Below are positions 1-8,510 of a stretch of DNA of 64,000 bases, one piece after another. Numbering within the stretch: the first letter of the stretch is position 1; each line of letters starts with the position of its first letter. A model generated the notes under the pieces. That model ran no database searches and was not told where the DNA came from. It saw only the letters and a program-made list of their open reading frames with translations. Both the position numbers and the translations under genes were made by a program. Origin of the DNA: Rhizohabitans arisaemae (GTDB taxonomy: Bacteria; Actinomycetota; Actinomycetes; Streptosporangiales; Streptosporangiaceae); assembly GCF_025996515.1 (NCBI RefSeq), contig NZ_BLRH01000060.1:1302001-1366000 (forward strand), given 5' to 3'.

Positions 1-2
1 CG

Positions 3-248
3 AATCGCGAAGACTACCGTGTTGAAGTCATTATCCGGCGGAAGGACGGGTGGACGCATACACGGGTCGCCTTTGCCGGAATTGACTATATCGAACAAGG
101 CACGCGGTGGGTACAAACCTCAGAGCCATGTTCTGATGTGGAGACCACCAAGCAGTATTCTGTCAAGGGAATTCTGTACGACGGGCGTTTCGGCCCGCCA
201 ATTGACGTCAAGGAAGTCGAGACCGGTCTCATCCAGGGTCACTGCTGA
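3..248 (+). CDS. C-terminal fragment of a hypothetical protein
   Basis: The window opens inside a gene read in the third frame, giving 81 residues before a TGA at 246-248. The translation looks like real protein: it has mixed composition, several aromatic residues, a stretch reading KDGWTHTRVAFAGIDYIEQG and a final Cys. Codons follow the usual pattern less strongly than the neighbours, with an A/T-richer third position, so it may be a less adapted or transferred gene. No family is recognised and the N-terminus lies outside the window. Confidence 0.6.
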   Translation, partial: NREDYRVEVIIRRKDGWTHTRVAFAGIDYIEQGTRWVQTSEPCSDVETTKQYSVKGILYDGRFGPPIDVKEVETGLIQGHC

Positions 249-360
249 GCCCAGAGAGGGCCAGACGAGAACCTCCTCCCACTGACCGATCCCCCGGTTC
301 GATGATCGTGATAAGCGCTTGGCGGCTCCCCATCCCGGCATGGGATGGGGAGCCGGTTCG

Positions 361-1239
361 TCAGGGCTTGGCGACGACGGTGAAGTTCTCTCCGCCGTCG
401 ACGGACTCGTAGACGGTTCCCTCCATGGTGGCGGCGAGGAATCGGTCTGCGTTGACGGCGGTGAAGGCCACCGCCTGCATGGGCAGCCGACCGGCGGTCT
501 GCCAGGTCTTGCCAGTGTCGGCGCTGAGGTGGATCTGACCGTCGGGGGCGATTCCGGCCAGGCGGCCTGCGTCCGGCACGTCGATGAAGGAGAGCAGCGG
601 TGCGCCCTTCAGCGGGGTGAACGTCTTGGCGCCGTCTGTACTGATCTTCACACCCTCAGGGGTGGTCGCGTACACCGTGTCGGGGGCCGCCGCCCCCGCG
701 CCGAGGTCCAGCAGGTCGAGCCGGGCTTCCGCCTTGAGGTCCTTCCCGCCGTCCGGGCCACGCCAGATCTGCCCGGTCTGGGTGTCGTATCCGTAGACGG
801 TGGTACCCGCGACCATCAGGGCGTGGAAGTCCGCCTTCCCGGCAAGGGCCACCTGCTCCCAGGTCTTCCCGCCGTCGACGGTACGGATCAGCCCGAGATG
901 GGGTGCCTCCCCCTTGGCGATGTCGCCGGAGGAGGGGTGGCCGCTGGCGTAGAACGTGCCGGGCCCGGCGACGGTGAAGCCCATGTGGTCGGCGATGCGG
1001 TCTCCGACCCGGACAAGCTTGCCGGCTTCGACGGTGAAGAGTCCGTAGTGTCCGGCGACGAAGGTTTTGCCGGTGGCGGGGTCGACCCCCAGGCCGTGGA
1101 TGTGGCCGACTCCGGCGTCGGCGGGCGCCCCGGACGGATGTTCGGTGCCGTGTTCCCCGCCCGCCGCGGTCTGGGCGGTGCCGCAGGCGGCGAGTGCCCC
1201 GGTCAGCAGGAGGGCGAGCCCGATCTTTTTGATCATCAT
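361..1239 (-). CDS. Putative lipoprotein of the F510_1955 glycosylhydrolase-like family (BNR-repeat fold)
   Basis: The protein of about 292 aa begins with a lipoprotein signal peptide (MMIKKIGLALLL, lipobox ALAAC), so it is probably anchored on the outer face of the membrane. The body contains repeats of the BNR/sialidase type (TVDGGKTWEQV, SADTGKTWQT, SVDGGENFTV), which predict a beta-propeller. The start was chosen at 1239 because AAGGGG lies six bases upstream; an upstream extension would run into the oxidase gene. It lies 11 bp downstream of the multicopper oxidase gene on the same strand, suggesting one operon. Members of this family often sit beside copper genes. The enzymatic label of the family is unproven, so binding or sensing is possible. 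Confidence 0.82.
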   Translation of the reverse strand: MMIKKIGLALLLTGALAACGTAQTAAGGEHGTEHPSGAPADAGVGHIHGLGVDPATGKTFVAGHYGLFTVEAGKLVRVGDRIADHMGFTVAGPGTFYASGHPSSGDIAKGEAPHLGLIRTVDGGKTWEQVALAGKADFHALMVAGTTVYGYDTQTGQIWRGPDGGKDLKAEARLDLLDLGAGAAAPDTVYATTPEGVKISTDGAKTFTPLKGAPLLSFIDVPDAGRLAGIAPDGQIHLSADTGKTWQTAGRLPMQAVAFTAVNADRFLAATMEGTVYESVDGGENFTVVAKP

Positions 1240-1250
1240 GGCGATCCCCT

Positions 1251-2774
1251 TCAGACCCGGTACCCGAGCAGGGACATCATCCCAGCCTCGGCGTGGTAGA
1301 TGTTGTGGCAATGGATCATCCAGATGCCTGGATTATCCGCATCAAAGTCGACATTCACTGTCATGCCGGGCAGGACGATCGCGGTGTCCTTCCGAACGCC
1401 TGTACCGGCGAGCGCGAACGTGTGACCGTGCAGATGCATCGGATGCCACATCAGACTCTGGTTGACGAACGAGAGACGGACCCGCTCCCCGGAGCGGATC
1501 GGCTCAATGACCTTGGGGTCGTACTTCTTCCTGTTGATGGTCCAGTCGTACTTGGCCATGCTCCCCATGAGCCGCAGCGTGATCGTGCGGTCGGGGTTCT
1601 TGGCCGCCAGCCGTACGGCTGCCGCGGGCACAAGCCGGTCGTACCCCACCAGACGCCCCTCCAGTTGCGCGGGCCGGTCCTCGGCTCCCGGCGCCCTGGC
1701 GGAGGGGGCGGTCCGGACCACCGCCCTGGCCAGAGCCCGTTTGCCCTCGGCCAACGCGACCAGCGGGAACGCGCCGTCCTTAAGCGTGACGAGCACGTCG
1801 TACCGCTCGCCCATCCCCAAAAGCAGCGCGTCGGTCTCCACCGGTTCGACCGGGAAGCCGTCGGTATGGGTGACGGTCATCGTGTGATCGCCCAGCGCCA
1901 CCCGGAAGGCCGTGTCACCCCCGGCGTTGATCAACCTGATCCGTACCTTGTCACCGGGTTTGGCGGTGAACGTCTCCGGCGAAGCCGGCACCCGCCCGTT
2001 GAGCAGGAAGTGCGGATAGTAGACGTCCCCGGCGTCCCCGCCGAGCAGGTCGCTCTCCGCGTTCATCATCATGTACGGCCATTTGGCGGAGGCGCTCGGC
2101 CGCGGCGTGGGCATGGCGTGGCCGCCGTGGCCACCGCCGCCGTCCATCATGCCCGCCATGGAGGTGAGCTCGGCCAGTACGTCGTCCGGGGTGCCGCTCA
2201 CCCCGTCCATCCAGTCGTCCAGCACGACGATCCACTCGTGGTCGTATGTGAGCGGTTCGGCCGGATCCTCCACGATCAGCGGTGCGTAGAGACCGCGATC
2301 CAGCTGAGGCCCGTGGTGGGGATGGAACCAGTACGTCCCCGGGTGAGGGGCGGTGAACTCGTAGACCCGCTCACTTCCGGCGGCGATGACCGGCTGGGTG
2401 ACGCCCGGGACACCGTCGGCGTCGTTGCGCAACGCCAGACCGTGCCAGTGCACGGTGGTGGGCTGGGGCAAGGTGTTGACGAGCTTCGCCCGGACCACCT
2501 CGCCGGCTTTGACCCGGATCGGCTCGCCCGGCAGGCGGTCGCCGTACAGCCAGGTGGAGACGGTGGGCCCGCCGAGATCGGCGTGACCGGGTCGAGCGGT
2601 CAGGGTGAAGTCCCGTATCGTGCCGGGCGTGCGGGCGGCCTCGGCCGCACGCACCTGGTCACCGGCAGGCTGGACAAAGGTGATGTTCTCGTTTTTCGCG
2701 CATGCGGAAAGCAGGGCTCCTCCGGCGGCGAGCAGGCCGGTGCGCAGGAAGAGCCGTCGATCGAAGGCAGTCAT
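1251..2774 (-). CDS. Exported multicopper oxidase
   Basis: This 507-aa protein has all four copper-ligand motifs of a three-domain multicopper oxidase: HWHG near residue 109, WFHPHHG further on, HPMHLHGH near 444 and HCHNIYHAEAGM near 488. The N-terminus MTAFDRRLFLRTG followed by a hydrophobic segment and LLSAC looks like a twin-arginine lipoprotein signal, so it would be exported folded and anchored outside. A His/Gly-rich linker (GGGGHGGHAM) could hold extra copper. The start at 2774 puts the RR signal at the N-terminus; a longer frame upstream is not convincing. The adjacent DUF6153-like gene and lipoprotein suggest a role in Cu(I) oxidation and copper tolerance. Confidence 0.93.
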   Translation of the reverse strand: MTAFDRRLFLRTGLLAAGGALLSACAKNENITFVQPAGDQVRAAEAARTPGTIRDFTLTARPGHADLGGPTVSTWLYGDRLPGEPIRVKAGEVVRAKLVNTLPQPTTVHWHGLALRNDADGVPGVTQPVIAAGSERVYEFTAPHPGTYWFHPHHGPQLDRGLYAPLIVEDPAEPLTYDHEWIVVLDDWMDGVSGTPDDVLAELTSMAGMMDGGGGHGGHAMPTPRPSASAKWPYMMMNAESDLLGGDAGDVYYPHFLLNGRVPASPETFTAKPGDKVRIRLINAGGDTAFRVALGDHTMTVTHTDGFPVEPVETDALLLGMGERYDVLVTLKDGAFPLVALAEGKRALARAVVRTAPSARAPGAEDRPAQLEGRLVGYDRLVPAAAVRLAAKNPDRTITLRLMGSMAKYDWTINRKKYDPKVIEPIRSGERVRLSFVNQSLMWHPMHLHGHTFALAGTGVRKDTAIVLPGMTVNVDFDADNPGIWMIHCHNIYHAEAGMMSLLGYRV

Positions 2775-2824
2775 CAGACACTCACGGTTCGAGGGCGAAT
2801 AGCAACATCCGTAGCCGGAGGCCG

Positions 2825-3223
2825 CTATATGCGCAGAACCGCGATGCGTTGCAGGGACAAGCCGAATAGCCATGGCGAACCCCGTACCGCCGGCGTCCGA
2901 GACCGCTGATTCGACTCGATCAGCCATCCCCGGGACGACCGCCCGGGACCCAGCACCAGCAGGACGAGAGCGATCAAGGTGGCGGCGACCGTGGCCAGGC
3001 AGAGCACGAAAGGCTCCGCCCCGGCTTCGGCCGGTGCGCCGGCCACCGCCATGTGCTCGACGTGGTGCGGTACGGCATCCGTCTGGGCGCAGACCGCCGA
3101 CATCGTGGCGTGACCGCACAGGTGCGCGGAGGCGTAGCTGAGGCCGACGCCGAAAAGCACGCAGGCCAGCAGGACGAGCCGTGGCAGAATCGCCGTGACC
3201 CCGCTCCCTCTCGCTCCGCGCAC
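2825..3223 (-). CDS. Small His/Cys-containing membrane protein, DUF6153-like
   Basis: This 132-aa protein starts at GTG. It has an N-terminal hydrophobic helix (residues ~11-33), an external segment with several His and Cys residues (HLCGH, AVPHHVEHM), and a second helix at ~72-92, with a basic tail. The layout resembles the short DUF6153 proteins of actinobacteria, which are often found near copper genes. It is the first gene of the three-gene minus-strand group with the multicopper oxidase, 50 bp upstream of it. The His/Cys loop would suit extracytoplasmic metal binding, but that is inference. The family assignment is moderate. Confidence 0.65.
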   Translation of the reverse strand: MRGARGSGVTAILPRLVLLACVLFGVGLSYASAHLCGHATMSAVCAQTDAVPHHVEHMAVAGAPAEAGAEPFVLCLATVAATLIALVLLVLGPGRSSRGWLIESNQRSRTPAVRGSPWLFGLSLQRIAVLRI

Positions 3224-3296
3224 CGACGCACACTCCCGCCGCCTGGACTGTCATCAGGCTACCGGCGGTCCGTCCTGGTCCCGACGGCGAGGCGGT

Positions 3297-4214
3297 TCAG
3301 CCGAGAAGCGGGGCGAGCGTTCGCGCCGCGACATGCAGACCCTCCTCCACCCGGTCGTCGGATCCGCTCAGCTGCGGATCCTCGTGCTCCACGGAGACGA
3401 CGCCGTCGAAGCCGTTCTCCCGCAGGGTGTCGACGAGAGTCGGCCAGTCGATCTGCCCCAGGCCCGGGATCCGGTAGCGCCACCACCCTGCATCCCATTT
3501 GTCGGCCTTGTTGAGAGCCGTGCCGTAGACACTGAATCGAGTGCGCAGCTCCGGGAAGACCTCCACGTCCTTGGCCTGGACGTGGGCGATGCGATCCCGA
3601 TGGCGTCGTACGGCCGCCACGGGGTCGATCCCCAGCCACACCAGGTGTGACGGGTCGAAGTTGAGATAGAGACCTTGGGCGGCGAGCCACTCCCACAGTT
3701 CCGGGGAGTAGGCGAGATTCCCCGGGTAGCCGTCCGGATGCCAGCCGCCCATCGGGCAGTTCTCGATCACGACTTTGACCCCGGCCCGCCCGGCGTGGTC
3801 GACGATCGGGCGGAAGACCTCGGCTGCGGCGGCGAGGTTCTCCACGACCGATCGGCCGGGATCACGGCCGACGAAGGTGCCCACGGTCGGGCAGTTCAGC
3901 AGCGCCGCGGCGTCCACGACCCGCCGGAGATGGGCGTTGATCGCGGTACGCCGTTCCGGATCCGGATGCAGGTTGTTCTCGTAGTAGGCGAGGGAGGAGA
4001 GCACCAGCCCATGCCGGTCGAACAGGTCGCGAACCTTCTCGGCGCCGCCGGGGTCGAGGGTCGCGACGTCGATGTGCCCGGCGGTGTGCGGTCGTTCGGT
4101 GTCCGCGGGCCAGGCCGCGACCTCCAAGGCCGTGTACCCGTGGGTGGAGGCCCACTCCGCATGCTCCCGAAGGGATCGGTGGGTCAAGCAGGCGGTGAGG
4201 AATCCAAGACGCAT
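3297..4214 (-). CDS. Sugar phosphate isomerase/epimerase (xylose isomerase-like TIM barrel)
   Basis: This 305-aa protein matches the AP_endonuc_2 / xylose isomerase-like TIM barrel family. It has MRLGFLTACL at the start, an ENCPMGGW segment (metal-ligand Glu), NFDPSHLVWLG with Asp and His ligands, HVQAKDVE and SVEHEDP near the end. These supply the usual Glu-Asp-His-Glu metal site. The start at 4214 is supported by AGAGGTGG upstream. Members isomerise or epimerise sugars or inositol derivatives; the substrate cannot be read from sequence. It stands alone and is divergent from the aminoglycoside acetyltransferase gene. Confidence 0.88.
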   Translation of the reverse strand: MRLGFLTACLTHRSLREHAEWASTHGYTALEVAAWPADTERPHTAGHIDVATLDPGGAEKVRDLFDRHGLVLSSLAYYENNLHPDPERRTAINAHLRRVVDAAALLNCPTVGTFVGRDPGRSVVENLAAAAEVFRPIVDHAGRAGVKVVIENCPMGGWHPDGYPGNLAYSPELWEWLAAQGLYLNFDPSHLVWLGIDPVAAVRRHRDRIAHVQAKDVEVFPELRTRFSVYGTALNKADKWDAGWWRYRIPGLGQIDWPTLVDTLRENGFDGVVSVEHEDPQLSGSDDRVEEGLHVAARTLAPLLG

Positions 4215-4406
4215 GTGCCACCTCTTTCGATCCAGAGTGTGGAGACTTACGTCGATAATCGGCATTCTTTTAACTATCTGCAACATAAGTGCCATACCCG
4301 ATCGGTATCCGACCGGGCCTTGCGAAAACCCTCTTCATCCAGGTGGATATTGGAACGCTCCAAAACCCTCGATGACTACCACTCGCGAAATATTAGGATT
4401 CACGGT

Positions 4407-4940
4407 GTGTCTGAGGTCCAAGTCGTCCATACCGCCGAACTGCCCACCACCACCCTCGAAGCCGCCCGCGCCCTGCTCGACGAAGCCTTCGACGGTGACT
4501 TCTCCGACGAGGACTGGGACCACTCCTTAGGCGGTATGCATGCCCTCATCTGGGAAGGCGCCGAGCTGATCGGACACGCGTCGTCAATCCAGCGGCGGAT
4601 GATCCACAACGGCCGGGCACTGCGCACCGGGTATGTGGAAGGCGTCGCGGTACGGGCGGATCGCCGCGGGCGCGGGCACGGCGCGGCCTTGATGGGCGCG
4701 GTGGAACGGGTGGTGCAGGGAGCGTACGACCTTGGCGCGCTCAGCGCCGCCGAAGCGGCGGCGGCCTTCTACGCCGCCCGGGGCTGGCAGTCCTGGCAAG
4801 GCCCATCCTTCGCCTTGACCCCGGCCGGGGTGCTGCGCACCGCGGAGGAGGACGACTCGATCTTCGTCCTCCCGCTCGCGATTCCGCTGGATCTGTCCGG
4901 CGAGCTCACCTGCGACTGGCGCGACGGCGACCTGTGGTGA
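4407..4940 (+). CDS. aac(2'): Aminoglycoside 2'-N-acetyltransferase, AAC(2')-I family
   Basis: The 177-aa protein closely follows the chromosomal AAC(2')-I enzymes known from mycobacteria and Providencia. Shared stretches include LGGMHALIW, GYVEGVAVRAD followed by RRGRGHG (acetyl-CoA pyrophosphate loop), YDLGALS, FYAARGW and the C-terminal CDWRDGDLW. The family transfers acetyl from acetyl-CoA to the 2'-amino group of aminoglycosides such as gentamicin and tobramycin. The GTG start at 4407 has AGGA eight bases upstream and gives a length close to the ~181-aa family norm; the open frame extends much further upstream but only as antisense to the isomerase gene. It could serve resistance or a native housekeeping acetylation. 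Confidence 0.9.
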   Translation: MSEVQVVHTAELPTTTLEAARALLDEAFDGDFSDEDWDHSLGGMHALIWEGAELIGHASSIQRRMIHNGRALRTGYVEGVAVRADRRGRGHGAALMGAVERVVQGAYDLGALSAAEAAAAFYAARGWQSWQGPSFALTPAGVLRTAEEDDSIFVLPLAIPLDLSGELTCDWRDGDLW

Positions 4941-4969
4941 GCCCGCCGGCCTGATGGCCGATGTTCCCG

Positions 4970-5326
4970 CTAGCCCGCCTTGGCGTACTCAGCGGCGCCT
5001 CCGGCGAAGTCGAACATGACGACCTGCTCGTCGCCGACGACCCAGGCGTCGTGCCCGGGGGGTGCGACGAAGATGTCACCCGGCCCCACCTCGGCCTCGG
5101 TGCCGTCGCCCATCAGGAAGCGCAGTCGGCCTCGGGTGACGTATCCGTTGTGGTGGATCTCGCACATCTCGGTGCCGACGATCGGTCGCACGGAATCCGA
5201 CCAGCGCCATCCGGGTTCGAAGGTGGCGACACCGAAATCCAGACCGCGCAAGTGGTAGACCTCGACGTGTCCCTTCGGAAAGTCCCGGCGCTCATCGGGC
5301 TTGTCGATGTTCATGATCTCGATCAT
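4970..5326 (-). CDS. Cupin-domain protein
   Basis: This 118-aa single-domain cupin has motif 1 around EMCEIHHNGYVTRGRLRF and motif 2 around VGPGDIFVAPPGHDAWVVGD. The His/Glu positions could bind a metal. A GGGGGG stretch precedes the ATG; a second ATG twelve bases in is also possible. It is convergent with the AAC(2') gene, with only 29 bp between stops. Small stand-alone cupins of this kind have no predictable substrate. Confidence 0.82.
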   Translation of the reverse strand: MIEIMNIDKPDERRDFPKGHVEVYHLRGLDFGVATFEPGWRWSDSVRPIVGTEMCEIHHNGYVTRGRLRFLMGDGTEAEVGPGDIFVAPPGHDAWVVGDEQVVMFDFAGGAAEYAKAG

Positions 5327-5481
5327 GACAGCCCCCCGTCCTTGACCTCCTTACTTCCATCCTCCGCGGCACCGGAAGGGGTGTCAAAGCCGCGACCTGC
5401 AAGGACTCAGAATCCGACACACGTGACCCAGAACGTCCCTTTCCATAGAATCCGTCAAAGTTCATCAGGGAAAGGGAATCT

Positions 5482-6048
5482 ATGGCAATCAATCGACAGG
5501 TTCGCCCGGTTTTCCCGCCCGAGCTGCGCCTAACCGGAGCCGGACTCGTACTCCGCGAATGGACCGATGCGGACCTTCCGGAGATGGTCGCGCTCTTCGA
5601 CGAACCCGAAATCGCCCGCTGGACACCGCTCAGGTCGCCGTTCGACCTGGGCGCAGCCGAGGAGTACCTCGTCAAGGCGCGCCGGAGTCGCGTCCTGGAC
5701 CTGCGGATTCAGCTCGCCATCACCACCGACGGGGGCCGGCCCAAAGGTGAGGTGCTGCTCATCGCGCAAGCTCCCGGGGATGCGCTGTGCAGCATCGGCT
5801 ACACCATCGGCGCCATACACCGGGGGCAGCGCCTGGCCGCCCGGGCCGTACGGGTCCTGACGGACTACGCCCATCTGACCTTGAACCTGCCCCGGGTGAC
5901 GCTGGAGATCGAGGCGGAGAACACGGCGAGCAACGCGGTGGCCCGGGCCGCCGGGTACCACCTCACGGATCACCCGCCTATTCCGGGCCTGGCAAAGGGA
6001 CGCCCCTACACACTTCACACCTGGGCTCACGATCATCCCCGACCCTGA
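5482..6048 (+). CDS. GNAT N-acetyltransferase (RimJ/RimL type)
   Basis: The 188-aa protein has the RimJ/RimL-like arrangement: LRLTGAGLVLREWTDADLPEM at the N-terminus, a beta strand reading SIGYTIGAIHRGQRLAARAVR (motif A, acetyl-CoA binding, with the Q/R-x-x-G/A turn) and VTLEIEAENTASNAVARAAGY near the C-terminus. Substrates of such enzymes are protein N-termini, ribosomal proteins or small amines. A purine-rich AGGGAAAGGGA lies just upstream of the ATG. It is a single gene, followed by the DnaA-box palindrome and katE. Confidence 0.85.
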   Translation: MAINRQVRPVFPPELRLTGAGLVLREWTDADLPEMVALFDEPEIARWTPLRSPFDLGAAEEYLVKARRSRVLDLRIQLAITTDGGRPKGEVLLIAQAPGDALCSIGYTIGAIHRGQRLAARAVRVLTDYAHLTLNLPRVTLEIEAENTASNAVARAAGYHLTDHPPIPGLAKGRPYTLHTWAHDHPRP

Positions 6049-6057
6049 CCAACCCTT

Positions 6058-6078
6058 TTATCCACAGGCTGTGGATAA
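6058..6078. promoter_or_regulatory. Palindrome of two perfect DnaA-box sequences upstream of katE
   Basis: TTATCCACA at 6058-6066 and its exact complement TGTGGATAA at 6070-6078 face each other across a 3-bp GGC spacer. TTATCCACA is the canonical strong DnaA box. The pair lies just after the GNAT stop and 137 bp before the katE ATG, so it could be a DnaA-responsive regulatory site or titration site. It could also be a coincidental hairpin. There is no cluster of further boxes, so an origin is not suggested. Confidence 0.5.
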
Positions 6079-6214
6079 GGAGAAACACATCACTCCCTGT
6101 CCGTTTCATTGCGGAGGGGTGGGTACGTCTGCTTCGCAGAGCCGACGCGGCGGCCGTACCGGAACCGACGGAGCCCTGCGGATCGATCACGGACACCATC
6201 ATGCGGGGGCACCG

Positions 6215-8314
6215 ATGACCAGCGAGGAACGGACGGCGAAGGATCGTCGCCTGGACGACTACCGGGTCGACCCGCAGGACACCGTGCTCACCACCGATCA
6301 AGGTATCCGGATCGACGACACGGACAACTCGCTCAGCGCCGGGGAACGCGGGCCGACGCTGATGGAGGACTTCCACTTCCGGGAGAAGCTCACCCACTTC
6401 GACCACGAGCGGATCCCCGAGCGGGTCGTGCACGCCCGGGGCGCCGGGGCTTACGGCTACTACCAGGCCTACGACAACTCCCTCGCCGATACGACGACCG
6501 CCGGATTCCTCATCGATCCCGGGATCAAAACCCCGGTCTTCGTCCGCTTCTCCACCGTGGCCGGATCACGCGGATCGGCGGACACGGTGCGGGACGTCCG
6601 CGGATTCGCGGTCAAGTTCTACACCGAGCAGGGAAACCACGACCTGGTGGGAAACAACTTCCCGGTCTTCTTCATCCAGGACGGCATCAAGTTTCCCGAC
6701 TTCGTGCACGCGGTGAAACCGGAGCCGGACAACGAGATCCCCCAGGCGTCCTCCGCCCACGACACATTGTGGGATTTCGTGCAGCTCCAGCCGGAGACCA
6801 CCCACATGATGATGTGGCTGATGTCGGACCGGGCGATCCCGCGCAGCTATCGCATGATGCAGGGATTCGGCGTGCACACCTTCCGCCTGGTGAACGCCGA
6901 AGGCCGGGGCACCTTTGTGAAGTTTCACTGGAAGCCCAAGCTCGGGACTCATTCCCTGGTCTGGGACGAGGCCCAGAAGATCGCCGGCCGGGATCCGGAT
7001 TTCAACCGGCGCGACCTGTGGGAGGCGATCGAGGCGGGCGACTTCCCCGAGTGGGAGCTCGGCCTGCAGCTCGTCCCCGAGTCGGACGAGTTCGCCTTCG
7101 ATTTCGACCTGCTCGACGCCACGAAGATCATTCCGGAGGAGATCGTCCCGGTTCGCCCGGTGGGCCGCCTGATTCTCAACCGCAACCCCGACAACTTCTT
7201 CGCCGAGACCGAGCAGGTCGCCTTCCATCTCGGCAACGTGGTACCGGGTATCGACTTCACCAACGACCCGCTGCTGCAGGCCCGGCTGTTCTCCTACCTC
7301 GACACCCAGCTGATCAGGCTCGGCGGGCCCAACTTCCCGCAGATCCCGGTCAACCGGCCGATCGCCGAGGTGCGCAACAACCAGCGGGACGGCTATCACC
7401 AGATGACCATCCACCGCGGCCAGGCGAGCTACCATCCCAACTCGCTCGGCGGCGGCTTCCCCGCACTCGCCGATCGGGACAGGTACGTCCACCATCAGGA
7501 GCGCGTCGACGGCGACAAGATCCGCAAGCGGAGTGAGAGCTTCGGCGACCACTACCGTCAGGCCACCCTGTTCTGGAACAGCATGAGCGAATGGGAGCGG
7601 AAGCACATCGTCGCCGCGTTCCGCTTCGAACTCGGGAAAGTCCGGCACAACCACATTCGCGAGGGTGTGGTGCGGAACCTCAACAACGTGGACCACGAAC
7701 TCGCGGTGCTGATCGCCTCCGGAATCGGGGTGGCGCCGCCCGAGGCGCCGAGCGTCCCCAACCACGGGCAGAGCTCTCCGGCGCTCAGCCAAGCGGGCAG
7801 TGCCAAGGACAGCGTTCTGACCAGAAGGATCGCCCTGCTCGCCGCGGACGGGGTCGACGCCGACGCGATCACCAGGCTGTACGGCGAGCTCGTCGGCGCC
7901 GGGGCGACCCTGGATGTGCTCTCCACGCAGGGCGGCACCGTGCGGGGCGGCGACGGCGAGCACATCCCCGTGACCCATCCCCTGCCCACCACGTCGTCCG
8001 TGGTCTACGACGCCGTCCTGGTGCCGGGCGGCGAAGGCGGCGTACAGCTCCTCGCCGAAGACGGTGCGGCCATGCATTTCATGGCGGAGGCGTACAAACA
8101 CGGCAAGGCACTCGGGGTACTCGGCTCAGCCATGGCACTCTTGGACATCGCCAGGATCGGCTCCGCGTCCGACTACCCGGGCGACGGGGGCGTCTCGGTG
8201 GAGCAGGGCGTGGTCCTCGGGGACACCGTCTCCGACGACTTCGTCCAGGAGTTCATCGCCGCCGTCACCGCCCACCGCCACCCGGAACGGGTCATCCGCC
8301 ATATCCCCGCTTGA
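6215..8314 (+). CDS. katE: Large-subunit catalase (HPII/KatE type) with C-terminal DJ-1/PfpI-like domain
   Basis: This 699-aa monofunctional heme catalase decomposes hydrogen peroxide in the cytoplasm. The distal catalytic His73 is in [11 protein letters not shown], the catalytic Asn148 in GNNFPVFF, and the proximal heme-ligand Tyr361 in [18 protein letters not shown]. The conserved [16 protein letters not shown] lies at about 109-124. Residues from about 535 form the extra flavodoxin-like/DJ-1 domain found only in large-subunit clade 2 catalases ([28 protein letters not shown]). The ATG at 6215 was preferred over a GTG at 6071 because the extra 48 residues are low-complexity and that GTG lies inside the DnaA-box palindrome. 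Confidence 0.95.
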   Translation: MTSEERTAKDRRLDDYRVDPQDTVLTTDQGIRIDDTDNSLSAGERGPTLMEDFHFREKLTHFDHERIPERVVHARGAGAYGYYQAYDNSLADTTTAGFLIDPGIKTPVFVRFSTVAGSRGSADTVRDVRGFAVKFYTEQGNHDLVGNNFPVFFIQDGIKFPDFVHAVKPEPDNEIPQASSAHDTLWDFVQLQPETTHMMMWLMSDRAIPRSYRMMQGFGVHTFRLVNAEGRGTFVKFHWKPKLGTHSLVWDEAQKIAGRDPDFNRRDLWEAIEAGDFPEWELGLQLVPESDEFAFDFDLLDATKIIPEEIVPVRPVGRLILNRNPDNFFAETEQVAFHLGNVVPGIDFTNDPLLQARLFSYLDTQLIRLGGPNFPQIPVNRPIAEVRNNQRDGYHQMTIHRGQASYHPNSLGGGFPALADRDRYVHHQERVDGDKIRKRSESFGDHYRQATLFWNSMSEWERKHIVAAFRFELGKVRHNHIREGVVRNLNNVDHELAVLIASGIGVAPPEAPSVPNHGQSSPALSQAGSAKDSVLTRRIALLAADGVDADAITRLYGELVGAGATLDVLSTQGGTVRGGDGEHIPVTHPLPTTSSVVYDAVLVPGGEGGVQLLAEDGAAMHFMAEAYKHGKALGVLGSAMALLDIARIGSASDYPGDGGVSVEQGVVLGDTVSDDFVQEFIAAVTAHRHPERVIRHIPA

Positions 8315-8320
8315 TCGGAG

Positions 8321-8353
8321 CCGGTACGGCCTGAGCCGCCCCCGCCGTACCGG
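8321..8353 (+). terminator. Hairpin terminator after katE
   Basis: A perfect 10-bp inverted repeat, CCGGTACGGC at 8321-8330 and GCCGTACCGG at 8344-8353, starts seven bases after the katE stop codon. There is no T-run, as is common for actinobacterial terminators. Confidence 0.7.
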
Positions 8354-8510
8354 ACTGTGGAAAGCGGCGATCGGCACCCGCTCGGCCGCTCCTCCGTTCA
8401 CGATCACGAACCACTGGATCGGCAACAGCCCTTCACCACCCCGCATGCGGGTCACTTTTCCAAGCCCTCTTTTCGGCCACGGACCCACGCCCGTACCGGA
8501 GGAGGAAGAT

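Noticed and set aside
6058-6078. Chromosomal replication origin
   Set aside because: Only two DnaA boxes are present, and no dnaA, dnaN or AT-rich unwinding region adjoins them.
6071-6214. N-terminal extension of the catalase from GTG 6071
   Set aside because: The added residues are unlike catalases and the start codon lies inside the DnaA-box palindrome.
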